Shown here one piece after another: positions 16,055 through 25,119 of a stretch of 64,000 bases of DNA; position 1 is the first letter of the stretch, and every line of letters starts with the position of its first letter. This DNA is from Methanolobus sediminis. GTDB taxonomy: Archaea; Halobacteriota; Methanosarcinia; Methanosarcinales; Methanosarcinaceae. Location of the stretch: assembly GCF_031312595.1 (NCBI RefSeq), contig NZ_CP133592.1, forward strand, positions 2,294,001 to 2,358,000, given 5' to 3'. The notes under the pieces were generated by a model, which saw nothing but the letters and a program-made list of their open reading frames with translations, ran no database searches and was not told the origin of the DNA. A program made the translations under genes and the position numbers.

Positions 16055-17041
16055 GTGGAAATGGATGTTCTGTGGCTTGACCAGTCTGATGTTCGAAGTG
16101 TAATCGATATGCCTCTTACCCTGTCTGCTGTGGAGACCGGATTCAGGGAGCATGGCCTTAAAAAGGTACAGATGCCTCCTAAATCATATCTTTATTTTGA
16201 TAAGCACAATGGTGATCTGCGCACCATGCCATCGTTTATGGAAGAAAAGGACATTGCAGGTGTTAAAATAGTCAACGTTCACCCGGATAACCGCGAAAGA
16301 GGTCTTCCTACCGTTATGGCCGTGATAGTTCTCAACTCTACGGAAACCGGTGCACCTCTTGCTATCATGGATGGTACGCATGTGACTGACATGAGGACCG
16401 GTGCCGCAGGTGGAGTTGCTGCAAAATACCTTGCACGCAAAGATTCACGTGTGGTCGGAATGGTTGGCACAGGCGGCCAGGCCAGAACCCAACTGCTGGC
16501 ATTGTCAGAAGTTATGGATATCGAGGAAGTAAAGATCAGTTGCAGAAATGCTGCTCATTGTGAATCCTTTGAAAAGGATATGCAGAAAGTGGTCAGCTGT
16601 GACTTTACAAGAAAAGAGAGCATCAGGGATGTATGCGACTGTGATGTCCTTGTAACTACTACTCCATTGAGGGAGCCGGTTGTAAAGTCAGAGTGGCTTC
16701 GTGAAGGTACACATATTAATGCCATCGGTGCCGATGCCATGGGTAAGCAGGAACTGGAATCTTCAGTTATGAAAAAGGCAAGGATAATTGTTGATGATAT
16801 TGTCCAGGCATCCCATTCAGGAGAGGTGAATGTACCGCTGTCCCAGGGAATTATCTCTGAATCAGATATCTATGCCGAACTTGGCGAAGTGGTCGCAGGA
16901 GTAAAAAAAGGTCGTCTTTCTGATGAGGATATTACTATATTTGATTCTACGGGGCTTGCAGTGCAGGATCTTGTGACTGCAAATATTGTTTATACAAAAG
17001 CTGTGGAGCTGGGTATCGGGAAAAAGATGAAGTTGTTCTGA
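16055..17041 (+). CDS. ala: Alanine dehydrogenase, ornithine cyclodeaminase/mu-crystallin family
   Basis: The 328-aa product is collinear with the archaeal alanine dehydrogenase of Archaeoglobus (AF1665 type), which interconverts L-alanine with pyruvate and ammonia using NAD. Visible landmarks are the QMPPKSYLYF substrate region, KIVNVHPDN, the MDGTHVTDMRTGAAGG segment, the Rossmann glycine loop GMVGTGGQA and the late INAIGADAMGKQEL and FDSTGLAVQD motifs. A related ornithine cyclodeaminase activity cannot be excluded. The GTG at 16055 follows a GAAGGAG site by 5 bp; the ATG at 16061 is an alternative. It marks the first chromosomal gene after the island, and a TATA-like run (ATATTTTATATATTATAAT) precedes it. 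Confidence 0.85.
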   Translation: MEMDVLWLDQSDVRSVIDMPLTLSAVETGFREHGLKKVQMPPKSYLYFDKHNGDLRTMPSFMEEKDIAGVKIVNVHPDNRERGLPTVMAVIVLNSTETGAPLAIMDGTHVTDMRTGAAGGVAAKYLARKDSRVVGMVGTGGQARTQLLALSEVMDIEEVKISCRNAAHCESFEKDMQKVVSCDFTRKESIRDVCDCDVLVTTTPLREPVVKSEWLREGTHINAIGADAMGKQELESSVMKKARIIVDDIVQASHSGEVNVPLSQGIISESDIYAELGEVVAGVKKGRLSDEDITIFDSTGLAVQDLVTANIVYTKAVELGIGKKMKLF

Positions 17042-17090
17042 TTACTGTTGATTGTAGGATGGAAAGTGGCATTCTCTGCTTTTTCCTTTC

Positions 17091-17408
17091 TTAGACTTTT
17101 TCATACGTGTCTCCTGTAGAAAGGTTCTCGATCTTATAGGCTATCATCACTTTTCCATTGATACCTATATTTCCTCCATATTCTATTGAACCGGCAATAC
17201 GGAGTCTGTCATTTCTTACTACAGGGCAGATGCCATAATATAGTACAACAAGCCTGTGTGCATCATGTTCAACTGAAAAGATACTCACATATTTGTTTTT
17301 AAGCCATCCAAATACTATTATTATCGGAATCCCCCAAAAATATGATATTCTGTAGATTATATTAGAGTCTGTGACTGCATAGGCTTCTATTGTTTCTTCT
17401 TCATTCAT
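17091..17408 (-). CDS. Hypothetical protein with one hydrophobic segment
   Basis: The 105-aa product has an acidic N-terminus, one hydrophobic segment around residues 20-36 (ISYFWGIPIIIVFGW) and a C-terminal beta-rich region (YGGNIGINGKVMIAY). The family is not recognised. It is convergent with alanine dehydrogenase and divergent from the membrane protein at 17537. It may be a small membrane-anchored protein. Confidence 0.45.
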   Translation of the reverse strand: MNEEETIEAYAVTDSNIIYRISYFWGIPIIIVFGWLKNKYVSIFSVEHDAHRLVVLYYGICPVVRNDRLRIAGSIEYGGNIGINGKVMIAYKIENLSTGDTYEKV

Positions 17409-17536
17409 AATTTTTCATCTACGGAGTTTACTTTTTATCAAAAGATATATGCAAATCATCATTTATAAAATAATTTATCCACTATGCTAATTATTTACAT
17501 TTATATTTTTTTGTATTTCTTCAGATTTTCGGATGC

Positions 17537-18220
17537 ATGGAATACTTATACAAAAAACAAAATATGACTATTGTGGAGGAAATTGAAGAAACAGAAGAAG
17601 ATAATGAAGAGGAATTCGAAACTGAAAATTTCTCAGAACTTATTAAATATACACTTCCCGGATATGTTGTGGGTTTGATTGCAGGGGTACTTCTGGATGT
17701 ATATGGTTACCAGCGAAGTCCTGTAGGACAATGGCTGGTAAGGACCCTGGCAGGTGAAGGAGAAAGTATATTTGAAGGAATCTATTCCATACGCCAGCAT
17801 TTCAAACCCAGTAGTCAGACAATGGCAGAAGCTTATGGATGGGGTAAACTTTTTGGTATTGCTATTCCCTGGGTAATTGATCTTGGAAGTCGGCTTGCAG
17901 GGGTTGATGTCTACGGCATTGAAGGATTCTACATACCTTATTTCTATGCTCTCAGTGATCAGATAGGAGCTAACATATCAGGCATGTTCTTCTTGAAAAG
18001 AAAAGAAGGGTCATGGGATGAAGCTTTTAACAGATATATTCATCATCCGGTTATGCTTGCAAGTCTTGGTGTTATATTAATTGTTCCCATGGGTCTTTTA
18101 AGTGCACGTTTTCTCGGATTCAGTCCTACCACACAGACCTTCACAGCTCTGGAAGCAATCGCAGCCAACCTTTGCTGGATACCACCTCTTGTGGGCTGGT
18201 ATATAGAACGGGAAAAATAG
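17537..18220 (+). CDS. Conserved hypothetical integral membrane protein
   Basis: The 227-aa product has a very acidic N-terminus (residues 15-32, [17 protein letters not shown]) and then about four hydrophobic segments: near 36-55 ([18 protein letters not shown]), around 108-125, near 172-195 ([19 protein letters not shown]) and at the end ([13 protein letters not shown]). There is no catalytic motif and the function is unknown. The start is the ATG at 17537; an ATG 27 bp later is possible. A weak hairpin-like repeat (TGCGTGTATAGGACACGCA) follows the stop at about 18,243-18,261 and probably terminates both this gene and the convergent peroxidase. Confidence 0.5.
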   Translation: MEYLYKKQNMTIVEEIEETEEDNEEEFETENFSELIKYTLPGYVVGLIAGVLLDVYGYQRSPVGQWLVRTLAGEGESIFEGIYSIRQHFKPSSQTMAEAYGWGKLFGIAIPWVIDLGSRLAGVDVYGIEGFYIPYFYALSDQIGANISGMFFLKRKEGSWDEAFNRYIHHPVMLASLGVILIVPMGLLSARFLGFSPTTQTFTALEAIAANLCWIPPLVGWYIEREK

Positions 18221-18242
18221 TATTTCGGATCGAATAAAAAAG

Positions 18243-18261
18243 ATGCGTGTATAGGACACGC
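18243..18261. terminator. Short hairpin between convergent genes
   Basis: TGCGTGT and ACACGCA form a perfect 7-bp stem with a 5-nt loop in the 77-bp gap between the convergent stops at 18,220 and 18,298. It probably ends transcription on both sides. Confidence 0.4.
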
Positions 18262-18297
18262 ACCAATAATGTCTATTGCTAACGTTTATTTTGTATC

Positions 18298-19446
18298 TTA
18301 TTCCTGACTCTCCGGGTCATATCCATCTGTCAGGGTTTCCATGAAAGCAACAATTGCTGCAATTTCTTCTTCTGTCAATCCAAGGTCGCCTAGTTCATCC
18401 TGATTGATATTTTCAGCAACTTCAGGTGCAGGCCAGTCTGCAACATCCCTTGTGTTATAGAAGTTCACAACCTCTGTAAGGTTCTCGAATACACCGTTGT
18501 GCATGTAAGGTGCAGTGACAGCAATGTTTCTTAGGGTAGGTACTTTCACTTTACCATTTTCGGATTCCCAGTTCTCATAACCGGCCATCTTGAGGAAACC
18601 TCCAAGGCCATAGTCGATGAAGCCTTCGCCATCTGGATTGAAGCTTGTAGGAAGGTCATAGAATGGATTATCCGGATTCTTTGGGGTTCCTAGGTTATCA
18701 TAGGTGTAATCCGTGAACAGTGCATGGTCTGGATTAAGACCATCATCAGGTGCACTTGGATGGCACTCTGCACACATGGCTTTTTCATTAAAGAGTTTAA
18801 GGCCTTCTCTTTCTATCTTATCGAGTTTGATTTCTTTAGCCACAAACAGATCATACTTTGAGGAGAACTGATTTAGTTCTGATGTTCTCTCAAATGCCGC
18901 AATGGCATTTGCCATCTCGTTGTAGGCAAGTTCAACATTTTCTTCGGAAAGGTTTTCGAGATCTACCCCTGTAACCTCTTCAAAAAGACCTGCATAATCT
19001 GACTTGTTGATCTTGACTATGACTACCTCTTTATTGGGGTTGTTCATCTCAAGAGGGTTCAGGAATGGTCCTTTTGCCTGTTCTTCGAGAGTTGGTGCAC
19101 GTCCGTCCCAGAACTGTCCCCCAATGTACAATTCCTCTTCAGAATCATAGTAAAATTCCGGACTATATGCAGCATAGGCTGCAGACGGACTGTTCCTGTT
19201 GCCAAATCTGTTAGGAAGTACACCTTCAGATACCGGAAGGTAACTATCCGGGTCTGCAAATCCTGCACCGGGGTCGTGACAACTGGCACAGGACTGTCCT
19301 TCTGGTGTGGAAAGGCTCTCATCAAAATATAGTAATCTTCCCAACTCTTCCTGTTTTGTAAACTCTTGCTCTTCTGCCAGAGCATTATGGACTGCAATCG
19401 TAAATAAAAATAAAGCTAGCGCTATCAATAATGTTCTTTTATTCAT
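18298..19446 (-). CDS. Di-haem cytochrome c peroxidase (CcpA/MauG superfamily)
   Basis: The 382-aa product is read from the ATG at 19446, after a GGGTGGG site; a longer frame to 19509 is unlikely. A signal peptide (MNKRTLLIALALFLFTIAV, cleavage near NALAEE) sends it across the membrane. Two covalent haem c sites are visible, CASCH in the N-terminal domain and CAECH in the C-terminal domain. The C-terminal region has the family's VPTLRNIAVTAPYMHNG segment. Members reduce hydrogen peroxide at the cell surface with electrons from c-type cytochromes, or oxidise other substrates. A role in oxygen tolerance fits an anaerobe. The ccm genes 7 kb away could supply haem attachment. Confidence 0.85.
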   Translation of the reverse strand: MNKRTLLIALALFLFTIAVHNALAEEQEFTKQEELGRLLYFDESLSTPEGQSCASCHDPGAGFADPDSYLPVSEGVLPNRFGNRNSPSAAYAAYSPEFYYDSEEELYIGGQFWDGRAPTLEEQAKGPFLNPLEMNNPNKEVVIVKINKSDYAGLFEEVTGVDLENLSEENVELAYNEMANAIAAFERTSELNQFSSKYDLFVAKEIKLDKIEREGLKLFNEKAMCAECHPSAPDDGLNPDHALFTDYTYDNLGTPKNPDNPFYDLPTSFNPDGEGFIDYGLGGFLKMAGYENWESENGKVKVPTLRNIAVTAPYMHNGVFENLTEVVNFYNTRDVADWPAPEVAENINQDELGDLGLTEEEIAAIVAFMETLTDGYDPESQE

Positions 19447-19828
19447 TTTCCCACCCTTATAAAAATCAGATATGTTGAGAAAGTTTCCAGTCAAAGTGAA
19501 AGGAACCATCTGACATCCACATCAGGTTATTTTGAACTGTTTCTCCAGCATGATACTGATTTCTCTAATATAATACTCTTAGATTCTCTTTATATATACT
19601 TTTGCTAGCTGTATCTGAAAAAAAGAATACTTTGCAGTTTTATCGTCACTATCTTTTATTTTTTTAAATCAACGTGTTCTCTCTAACATTTAGTTGGTCA
19701 TGACTGCTGAAAAAAGCTCTTTTTCAGATGTTCAACACAAGCTTTAAATAAAACTCTATCATACATATGAAGTGTCAAGACTACATATGCAGGATAATAA
19801 ATTCCTGCAATGCAGGAAGGTGTAAAAA
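19447..19828. promoter_or_regulatory. Divergent promoter region
   Basis: This gene-free region separates the peroxidase (leftward) from the secreted protein at 19829. A minus-strand TATA-like run (TATATATAAAG) lies at about 19,588-19,598 and would start a leader of roughly 110-120 nt for the peroxidase. A plus-strand TTTAAATAAAA at about 19,743 precedes the rightward gene. The hexamers CTGCAATGCAGGAAGG just before 19829 hold a CTGCA/TGCAG palindrome next to the ribosome-binding site. Confidence 0.4.
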
Positions 19829-20332
19829 ATGAGAAAAATTACAACAATACTCCTTGCTGGTATGCTCATTGCAGCAATTGCAGGGATTGGAATGGCAAGT
19901 GCAGCAACAGATGAAACTGATGATGCTACTTTCTTTGGACATATGTATAGGTGGGCAGGACAATGTGTCGGATATGCTAACGGATATATGAACGGGTATG
20001 GATATGCAGATTGTCCGGTATACGGAGCATATGCAACTGATGGAGCAACAGTTGATATTGCAGTAGACAATGTCAATGATGCTATCGCGATCGCAGAAGA
20101 TGCAACAGGCCAGACGATATCCGAATCAGATGTATATCAGATGGGCAGATGGTGGGTATTTACCTACAGTGAAGATGATACCGTAAAGCAGGGTCGTATA
20201 GATGCATACACCGGCGATGTCATAGAAGACTTCTATACAGATTCCACATATCAGGGTCAGTATTACCAGGGCGGACGTGGAATGCGTGGAAGCGGATATA
20301 GTGGCTATGGTGGCTGTGGCTATAGATACTGA
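19829..20332 (+). CDS. Secreted protein with PepSY-like region and Gly/Tyr-rich tail
   Basis: The 167-aa product has a signal peptide (residues 1-25, ending GMASAAT). A middle region (about 75-135) has the strand-helix-strand look of a PepSY-type domain: DNVNDAIAIAEDATGQ, then WWVFTYSEDD, then GRIDAYTGDVI. The tail is Gly/Tyr-rich (YSGYGGCGYRY), and a Gly/Tyr-rich stretch near 50-65 precedes the domain. Proteins of this type are extracytoplasmic and may bind metals or inhibit proteases; neither can be proved. It starts a group with a small membrane protein and an ArsR-like regulator, suggesting a stress- or metal-responsive unit. Confidence 0.6.
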   Translation: MRKITTILLAGMLIAAIAGIGMASAATDETDDATFFGHMYRWAGQCVGYANGYMNGYGYADCPVYGAYATDGATVDIAVDNVNDAIAIAEDATGQTISESDVYQMGRWWVFTYSEDDTVKQGRIDAYTGDVIEDFYTDSTYQGQYYQGGRGMRGSGYSGYGGCGYRY

Positions 20333-20439
20333 TTTATGCCTGTCATATCAATAAACGAGTGTGGAAGGCCAAAAAGTAGTAATACTTTTCTTTCCATATA
20401 CTCTTTGTTAAAAATATAATTTTTAAAGGTGAAAATTAA

Positions 20440-20652
20440 ATGATGGGCAGCAGCATGTATGGCTATGGTATATGGGGTCTTCTTTTGAACATACTGATCA
20501 TCATTGCCATTGTATGGGTAGTGGTTGCAGTTCTTAATAAGTCCAATTCCGGAAGCTCTGAAAACAATGATCGTCTGGCAAGGGTTGAAAAAGATGTGGA
20601 AGACGTAAAGAAGTTGGTTCAGGACATCAAAGAAAAACTTGATGAGATTTAG
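20440..20652 (+). CDS. Small membrane protein with C-terminal coiled coil
   Basis: The 70-aa product has one transmembrane helix (about 12-33, LLLNILIIIAIVWVVVAVL), a Ser/Gly linker and a 27-residue amphipathic helix (VEKDVEDVKKLVQDIKEKL) with heptad spacing. It is probably a membrane-anchored oligomer. It lies between the PepSY-like secreted protein and the ArsR-like regulator on one strand (55 bp to the latter), so it may act with them. A ribosome-binding site (AAAGGTG) precedes the ATG. Confidence 0.6.
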   Translation: MMGSSMYGYGIWGLLLNILIIIAIVWVVVAVLNKSNSGSSENNDRLARVEKDVEDVKKLVQDIKEKLDEI

Positions 20653-20707
20653 ATCAATTATCTATGCTCTAATTTAACATTACAGAACTAAGTAAGCAGG
20701 TTCTCAG

Positions 20708-21001
20708 ATGACAAAAACACTTCAGCAAATAATAACTATCGGAGAGGCTATTTCGCATCCTGTAAGATTAAAACTTTTGTATCTCCTCTCAGAAAGAGAG
20801 AGATATATATATGATCTGGCCAAGGATTTAGATATCTCACGCCAGGTTGTCCAGTTGCATTTGAAAAGACTGGAAAAAGCAGGATTTGTTGAAAGTGATC
20901 TGAGGCTTGAGGATAACGATAATCGTGCAAAGAAATTCTACAAACTGAAAGAATTCAATGTTGATATTTGTCTTGAAGATCTGGATGAAATATTTGATTG
21001 A
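20708..21001 (+). CDS. ArsR-type winged-helix regulator
   Basis: The 97-aa product follows the ArsR/SmtB pattern: an opening helix with ISHPVRLKLLYLLSER, then IYDLAKDLDISRQVVQLHLKR (helix-turn-helix), and a wing (GFVESDLRLEDNDNRAKKFY). No paired metal-binding cysteines are present, so it is not an obvious metal sensor. The C-terminus is acidic. It is in line with the two preceding small genes, and probably controls this cluster. The methylase gene on the other strand ends 1 bp after its stop. Confidence 0.75.
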   Translation: MTKTLQQIITIGEAISHPVRLKLLYLLSERERYIYDLAKDLDISRQVVQLHLKRLEKAGFVESDLRLEDNDNRAKKFYKLKEFNVDICLEDLDEIFD

Positions 21002-21002
21002 T

Positions 21003-21602
21003 TCAGGGTTTAGATCTTATTAATCTGAAAACATCTATCAGGGCTTTATTTTTGACATCAATAACATTAAGACCTGCCTTTTTTACATTCTCCACAGTTT
21101 CCCTGTTTATATTCACACCTGTAATTGCAACTATAAGCGGATTGAAGAGGTCTTCAATGAAAGCAATAATCCTGTTGTCACTTTTCATATGCTCCAGATT
21201 AATGATCAGACCATCAGATTTGCATACACGTTTCATTTCTTTCAGTGCAGCAATTGGGTCAGGTATTGAACACAGGACAAAAGTCGTGATCACATAATCA
21301 AAGCTGTTATCCTTAAATCCCAGGTTTTCAGCATCCATCTGGAAAAGGGAAATGTTATCCTTATGAGCAGCTTTTTCCCTCGCATGAGAAAGCATTTTGT
21401 TGCTAATATCAACTCCGACAATCTCACATTCATCAGGATAATGGGGTATGTTTTTTCCTGTTCCAATACCTACATCCAGCACTTTGCCGGATAGTCCTGA
21501 CAATATATCCTTTCTCCATTTACTGAACCACATGTGCTCCATAGGAATTTCCATTGTGTCAAAAACATAGGATGCACGGTTATATTTGGAGATAATTGAC
21601 AT
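21003..21602 (-). CDS. SAM-dependent methyltransferase, class I (UbiE-like)
   Basis: The 199-aa product has motif I VLDVGIGTGKNIPHYP (about residues 40-55), an acidic motif II (IVGVDISNKM), DAENLGFKDNSFDYVIT (motifs for SAM ribose and post-I) and LKEMKRVCKSDGLIINLEH (motif near the final strands). This is the Methyltransf_11 layout shared by quinone, sterol and small-molecule methylases. The substrate cannot be told. It converges with the ArsR-like gene and faces away from the iron permease. Confidence 0.75.
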   Translation of the reverse strand: MSIISKYNRASYVFDTMEIPMEHMWFSKWRKDILSGLSGKVLDVGIGTGKNIPHYPDECEIVGVDISNKMLSHAREKAAHKDNISLFQMDAENLGFKDNSFDYVITTFVLCSIPDPIAALKEMKRVCKSDGLIINLEHMKSDNRIIAFIEDLFNPLIVAITGVNINRETVENVKKAGLNVIDVKNKALIDVFRLIRSKP

Positions 21603-21782
21603 ACTATTTCTTTTGTTTTTCTTTATTTAAACATCTATGCTGGTGTAATAAATCTCATTTATGTCATTTATTTGATGAGTGATTGATATGAATGTATGCT
21701 AAATATTGTCTATGTGCTAACCTATTTATACCATGTCTACTTATTTTAGCTCAGCCTAATATTAAAAACGGAGACTAAATTT

Positions 21783-22592
21783 ATGTTTACAAGTTTTATG
21801 ATAACATTTAGAGAAGGGCTGGAAGCATTTCTCATTGTAGGAATTATACTTGCTTACCTGACACAAACAAAAAGAGAACAACTTAAACACCACGTATTCA
21901 CCGGTGCAGGACTTGGTGTCATAGCAAGTATTGTTGCAGCTGTGGCATTCAACATCCTTGCGATCCAATTTGAAGGACGTAACGAGGAAATATTCGAAGG
22001 TTTTGTCATGCTTTTTGCAGCCATCATTCTCACATCAATGATTATATGGATGGCAAAGGAAAGCAAGAATGTAAGTTCTTCTATCATTCAAAAAGTTGAC
22101 AGTAATAAGAAGTACGGTATACTTGCTCTGGTATTTATTTCTGTATTCAGGGAAGGTATTGAGACTGTATTGTTCCTTGGGGCAGCAGCAATGAATACGG
22201 ATAATACTTCAGTACTTTATGGAGGATTGCTGGGAATTGCGGTATCCCTGGTTGTTGCCTATGCCGTGTTCAAATATTCTTCTCATACTGAAATCCACAA
22301 ATTCTTCAGAATAACCAGCATATTTCTGATACTCTTTGCAGCCGGACTTACTGCACATGGTGTACATGAACTTCAGGAAGGCGGTGTCATCCCAATAGTA
22401 GTTGAACATGTATGGGATATAAACCACATACTTGATGAAAAGGGAGTTGTTGGATCAGTAATGAAATCATTGCTTGGATACAATGGCAATCCCTCATTGC
22501 TAGAAGTTCTTTCATATGCAGGTTACTACATTGCAGTGGGAATCGGTTTGAATCTCCCTCGCAGAGATGTTTCAGCAGCAATTGCTGTCTGA
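21783..22592 (+). CDS. FTR1-family iron permease
   Basis: The 269-aa product has about seven hydrophobic helices and the two signature motifs of the FTR1/EfeU family: REGLEAFLIVG in the first helix (residues about 10-20) and FREGIETVLFLG near residue 118-130. The glutamates in R-E-G-x-E carry iron. The protein moves ferric or ferrous iron across the cytoplasmic membrane. No EfeO or EfeB partner is beside it. A purine-rich site (CGGAGACTA) precedes the ATG at 21783. Confidence 0.8.
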   Translation: MFTSFMITFREGLEAFLIVGIILAYLTQTKREQLKHHVFTGAGLGVIASIVAAVAFNILAIQFEGRNEEIFEGFVMLFAAIILTSMIIWMAKESKNVSSSIIQKVDSNKKYGILALVFISVFREGIETVLFLGAAAMNTDNTSVLYGGLLGIAVSLVVAYAVFKYSSHTEIHKFFRITSIFLILFAAGLTAHGVHELQEGGVIPIVVEHVWDINHILDEKGVVGSVMKSLLGYNGNPSLLEVLSYAGYYIAVGIGLNLPRRDVSAAIAV

Positions 22593-22708
22593 AACTAATT
22601 TTATTTTTTTTACAATGTTTCAGTGGCATAGCCTTTCTGTTTTTGCAAAAGAACTCTTATATCATGAGATATTAACTTCCTGAAGGAAGTAAAAAGAGGA
22701 AGGATAGC

Positions 22709-23137
22709 ATGCTTACAAAGCAGGAAGAATTCTGGGAAAGAGATAATTTCCTGATTATTACAGACGGTACAAAGCCTGCCATGAAGTGGACAATCGATGA
22801 GCTCAGAAAAAGAGGCAAATCATTCACAGTGCTTGATTATTCTGATAAATCAATAGAAGGTTCAATTCAGGATATATCAGAGGTTTCTGCTAGTGTAAAA
22901 AATGTGGTGATAGGTATTACAAAACGTGAGCCTGCCCGGATAATTGAAAAGCTGGCTGAAAAGGGAATTGTTGATTTCTGGGTTCACTGGAAGACTGATA
23001 CATGCGATGTCAACCATCTGGAGTATTATCCCAATCTAAATGTGATCACTGGAAAGTGTCCCATGATGTATCTTGGAAGCGGTGCAAGTATTCATGGTTT
23101 TCACAGATTTGTGGCTAAAGCCCTGGGTCAATATTAA
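22709..23137 (+). CDS. CoA-binding-domain (Rossmann-like) conserved protein
   Basis: The 142-aa product has an alternating strand-helix pattern: FLIITDGTKPAMKWTIDELR, then FTVLDYSDK, then NVVIGITKREPARIIEKLAEKGI, then VDFWVHWKTDTC. This resembles the CoA_binding_2 family (COG1832-like), although the loop is TDGTKPA rather than the usual G-x-S. A conserved-looking cysteine pair (CDVN, GKCPMMY) is present. The function in the family is undefined. A good ribosome-binding site (GAGGAAGGA) precedes it. It is an apparent single-gene unit. Confidence 0.55.
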   Translation: MLTKQEEFWERDNFLIITDGTKPAMKWTIDELRKRGKSFTVLDYSDKSIEGSIQDISEVSASVKNVVIGITKREPARIIEKLAEKGIVDFWVHWKTDTCDVNHLEYYPNLNVITGKCPMMYLGSGASIHGFHRFVAKALGQY

Positions 23138-23247
23138 ACGAATGCTTGTCAATGTCACTTTGATTTTTTCTGAATCTCATAATACAGCATCCTGCAAAAA
23201 TATAAAAAGAAATAGTTATATCTTTTATATTGGGTGATGATGACAGG

Positions 23248-24354
23248 ATGGTAAACACACTGTCCCATCTGGGAATCGGGTTACTGATAGCATCAGTTGC
23301 AGGATTTAATAGCAGACAGATCAAGATCGTTGCTTTCATGGCAATACTGCCTGATCTGGATTTCATATTAAATGCGCTGTTCCTTGCAATAGACGGACAC
23401 CTTGATCACCAGATGTATAATGCTCTCTATTATATGATGGGTCACAGAGAGTTCATGCATTCACTCATTTTTGCTTTGATCGTAACTCTCTATATATGGT
23501 ATAGGGAAAGAGACCGTATGCTTACGATTGCTTCAGGTGCTGCCATATTCAGCCATATTTATCTGGATTATGTAACAAGCTGGAAAATGAGGCCGTTTTT
23601 TCCTTTAATAAAAGAAGCGTCAACAATAGGCGCAATTGATTTCTTTGATCCGTTGGTCACAGTTATTTCTTTTGTACCGCTGTTCTATATTCTGGCAAGC
23701 CGTGTCCGCGAAAACAAAAATAGTGGTGTCCTTAATGGGAATAATACCTCTTCACAGGTAAATGGTCACATACGTGCACTTTTTCAGGGCAATGGTAGCT
23801 GGCTTACCGGAATTTCAAAAGGTGAACACAGATCACTCTACAGGAAACTATTGATAATATTTGTTATATGGTGTGCTTTCAATCCGCTGGCAAAAGCAGT
23901 TTTACTATCAGATATTGAAAGAACCGAAGGTCACGAAATTAGCTATCAGGATTCTTACCCTATATTACCGGGGATTTTTCTCTCAGCTTATGAGTTTAAT
24001 GATACCACATACAGGATATTAACTTTCAGTTACTGGTCTGGTGTGGAAAAAGAAGAATTTGTGGATAAATGTTATTGTGACAATGGTTCTTCTGATCCGT
24101 ACATACAAATGGCACAATTCCTATACAATTCCAGTCTTCCGGGTGAGGTGGATTATCCGGTTTATAATGTGTCTACTTATGGTTCCAATGTCACAGTAGT
24201 ACTTAGCGATGCCCGCAATCCTTTTGCAAAATATTGGGCATACTTTAAAACCGAATACGTATTTGTATTCGATACTGCTACTGAAAATTATGAAGTTTAT
24301 GTGAAAAGGGATGTCCACTATAGTGAACCAATGCCCAAAGGCATGTTTGAGTGA
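23248..24354 (+). CDS. Membrane-bound metal-dependent hydrolase, DUF457/YdjM family
   Basis: The 368-aa product is read from the ATG at 23248 (the conserved opening MVNTLSHLGIGLL); a TTG at 23230 also opens the frame. The N-terminal half has the family's polar residues between membrane helices: THLGI-like SHLGIG, LPDLDF, MGHREFMHS and FSHIYLDYVTSW, which give the histidines and aspartates of the presumed metal site. The C-terminal part (about 190-368) is an extra extracytoplasmic domain after a last helix near 205-225. The substrate is unknown. Confidence 0.7.
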   Translation: MVNTLSHLGIGLLIASVAGFNSRQIKIVAFMAILPDLDFILNALFLAIDGHLDHQMYNALYYMMGHREFMHSLIFALIVTLYIWYRERDRMLTIASGAAIFSHIYLDYVTSWKMRPFFPLIKEASTIGAIDFFDPLVTVISFVPLFYILASRVRENKNSGVLNGNNTSSQVNGHIRALFQGNGSWLTGISKGEHRSLYRKLLIIFVIWCAFNPLAKAVLLSDIERTEGHEISYQDSYPILPGIFLSAYEFNDTTYRILTFSYWSGVEKEEFVDKCYCDNGSSDPYIQMAQFLYNSSLPGEVDYPVYNVSTYGSNVTVVLSDARNPFAKYWAYFKTEYVFVFDTATENYEVYVKRDVHYSEPMPKGMFE

Positions 24355-24517
24355 TTCTGTGGACATGATGTTCCGTATTAAGTACATGCTAATTTTATTC
24401 ATGCACATCATTCTAAATATAATAACAAACTGCTTTTATATGAGTTCATGCAATGTAGTGATTGCAATCAATTACAAGGAGATTGTAAGTTTGAGGGAAA
24501 ATGAGAGCAATTTGGTT

Positions 24518-24829
24518 ATGGATATTAAAATTCATGAGTTCGTTGACAAGGACACATGGCATTTGCACCTAGCTTTGCATGCAAATAATTTGTTGCTTGG
24601 CGTAGCATTTGCAAACCTTGGCAATTCGAAGTATGATAACGAAACCGTGGTAGCGGCAATACAGAGCCTTAAGAACGAATATTACAAGGCAATCGGATCT
24701 CCAATGAGATACCAGAATGGAAATCTTATATTCCTGCCTGCTGACCCGGGAATCGTCGCAAAAGAGTCACAAAAAGCATCTGAAATGGAGATTAAACATG
24801 TTTACCATGCAGAAAAAGCAGTGGCTTAA
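24518..24829 (+). CDS. Hypothetical conserved small protein
   Basis: The 103-aa product is read from the ATG at 24518 (begins MDIKIHEFVDKDTWHLHL). The frame is open back to 24311, overlapping the previous gene. A TTG at 24491 with an AAGGAG site 10 bp upstream is a real alternative start, which would give 112 residues. The protein is mixed alpha/beta with no known motif. A 14-bp perfect inverted repeat begins 8 bp after the stop. The family is not recognised. Confidence 0.45.
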   Translation: MDIKIHEFVDKDTWHLHLALHANNLLLGVAFANLGNSKYDNETVVAAIQSLKNEYYKAIGSPMRYQNGNLIFLPADPGIVAKESQKASEMEIKHVYHAEKAVA

Positions 24830-24836
24830 TCACATT

Positions 24837-24928
24837 AATATAAATGCTGGCACCAAATATCCCCTCAGATAAAATGCATCCTCTTGCATAACAAAATTGT
24901 TTGCTTTCAACAAGCCAGCATTTATATT
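24837..24928. repeat. 14-bp perfect inverted repeat spanning 92 bp
   Basis: AATATAAATGCTGG (24837-24850) is the exact complement of CCAGCATTTATATT (24915-24928). The 64-base loop contains secondary stems (ATGCA/TGCAT). It could be a structured small RNA, an unusual terminator, or the ends of a very small transposable remnant; no target duplication flanks it. Confidence 0.55.
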
Positions 24929-25119
24929 CACCTAAATATTCAAGGAATATGAAAGCAAGCATCAGGATTCTTTTAGATCAATTATTTCTATTCTAATTAT
25001 CGTCTACGTTCTTTTCTAATTATCCAATTTATGATTTTGATCTGAAACTTCATTAATTCATTTTCAGCACAACACTTTTTACATTATACATATATACTGA
25101 AAATGAGGAGGAGGAAGAA

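Noticed and set aside
24311-24517. N-terminal extension of the small gene ending at 24,829
   Set aside because: It overlaps the end of the upstream membrane hydrolase and reads as non-conserved Cys-rich sequence; a start at 24491 or 24518 is better.
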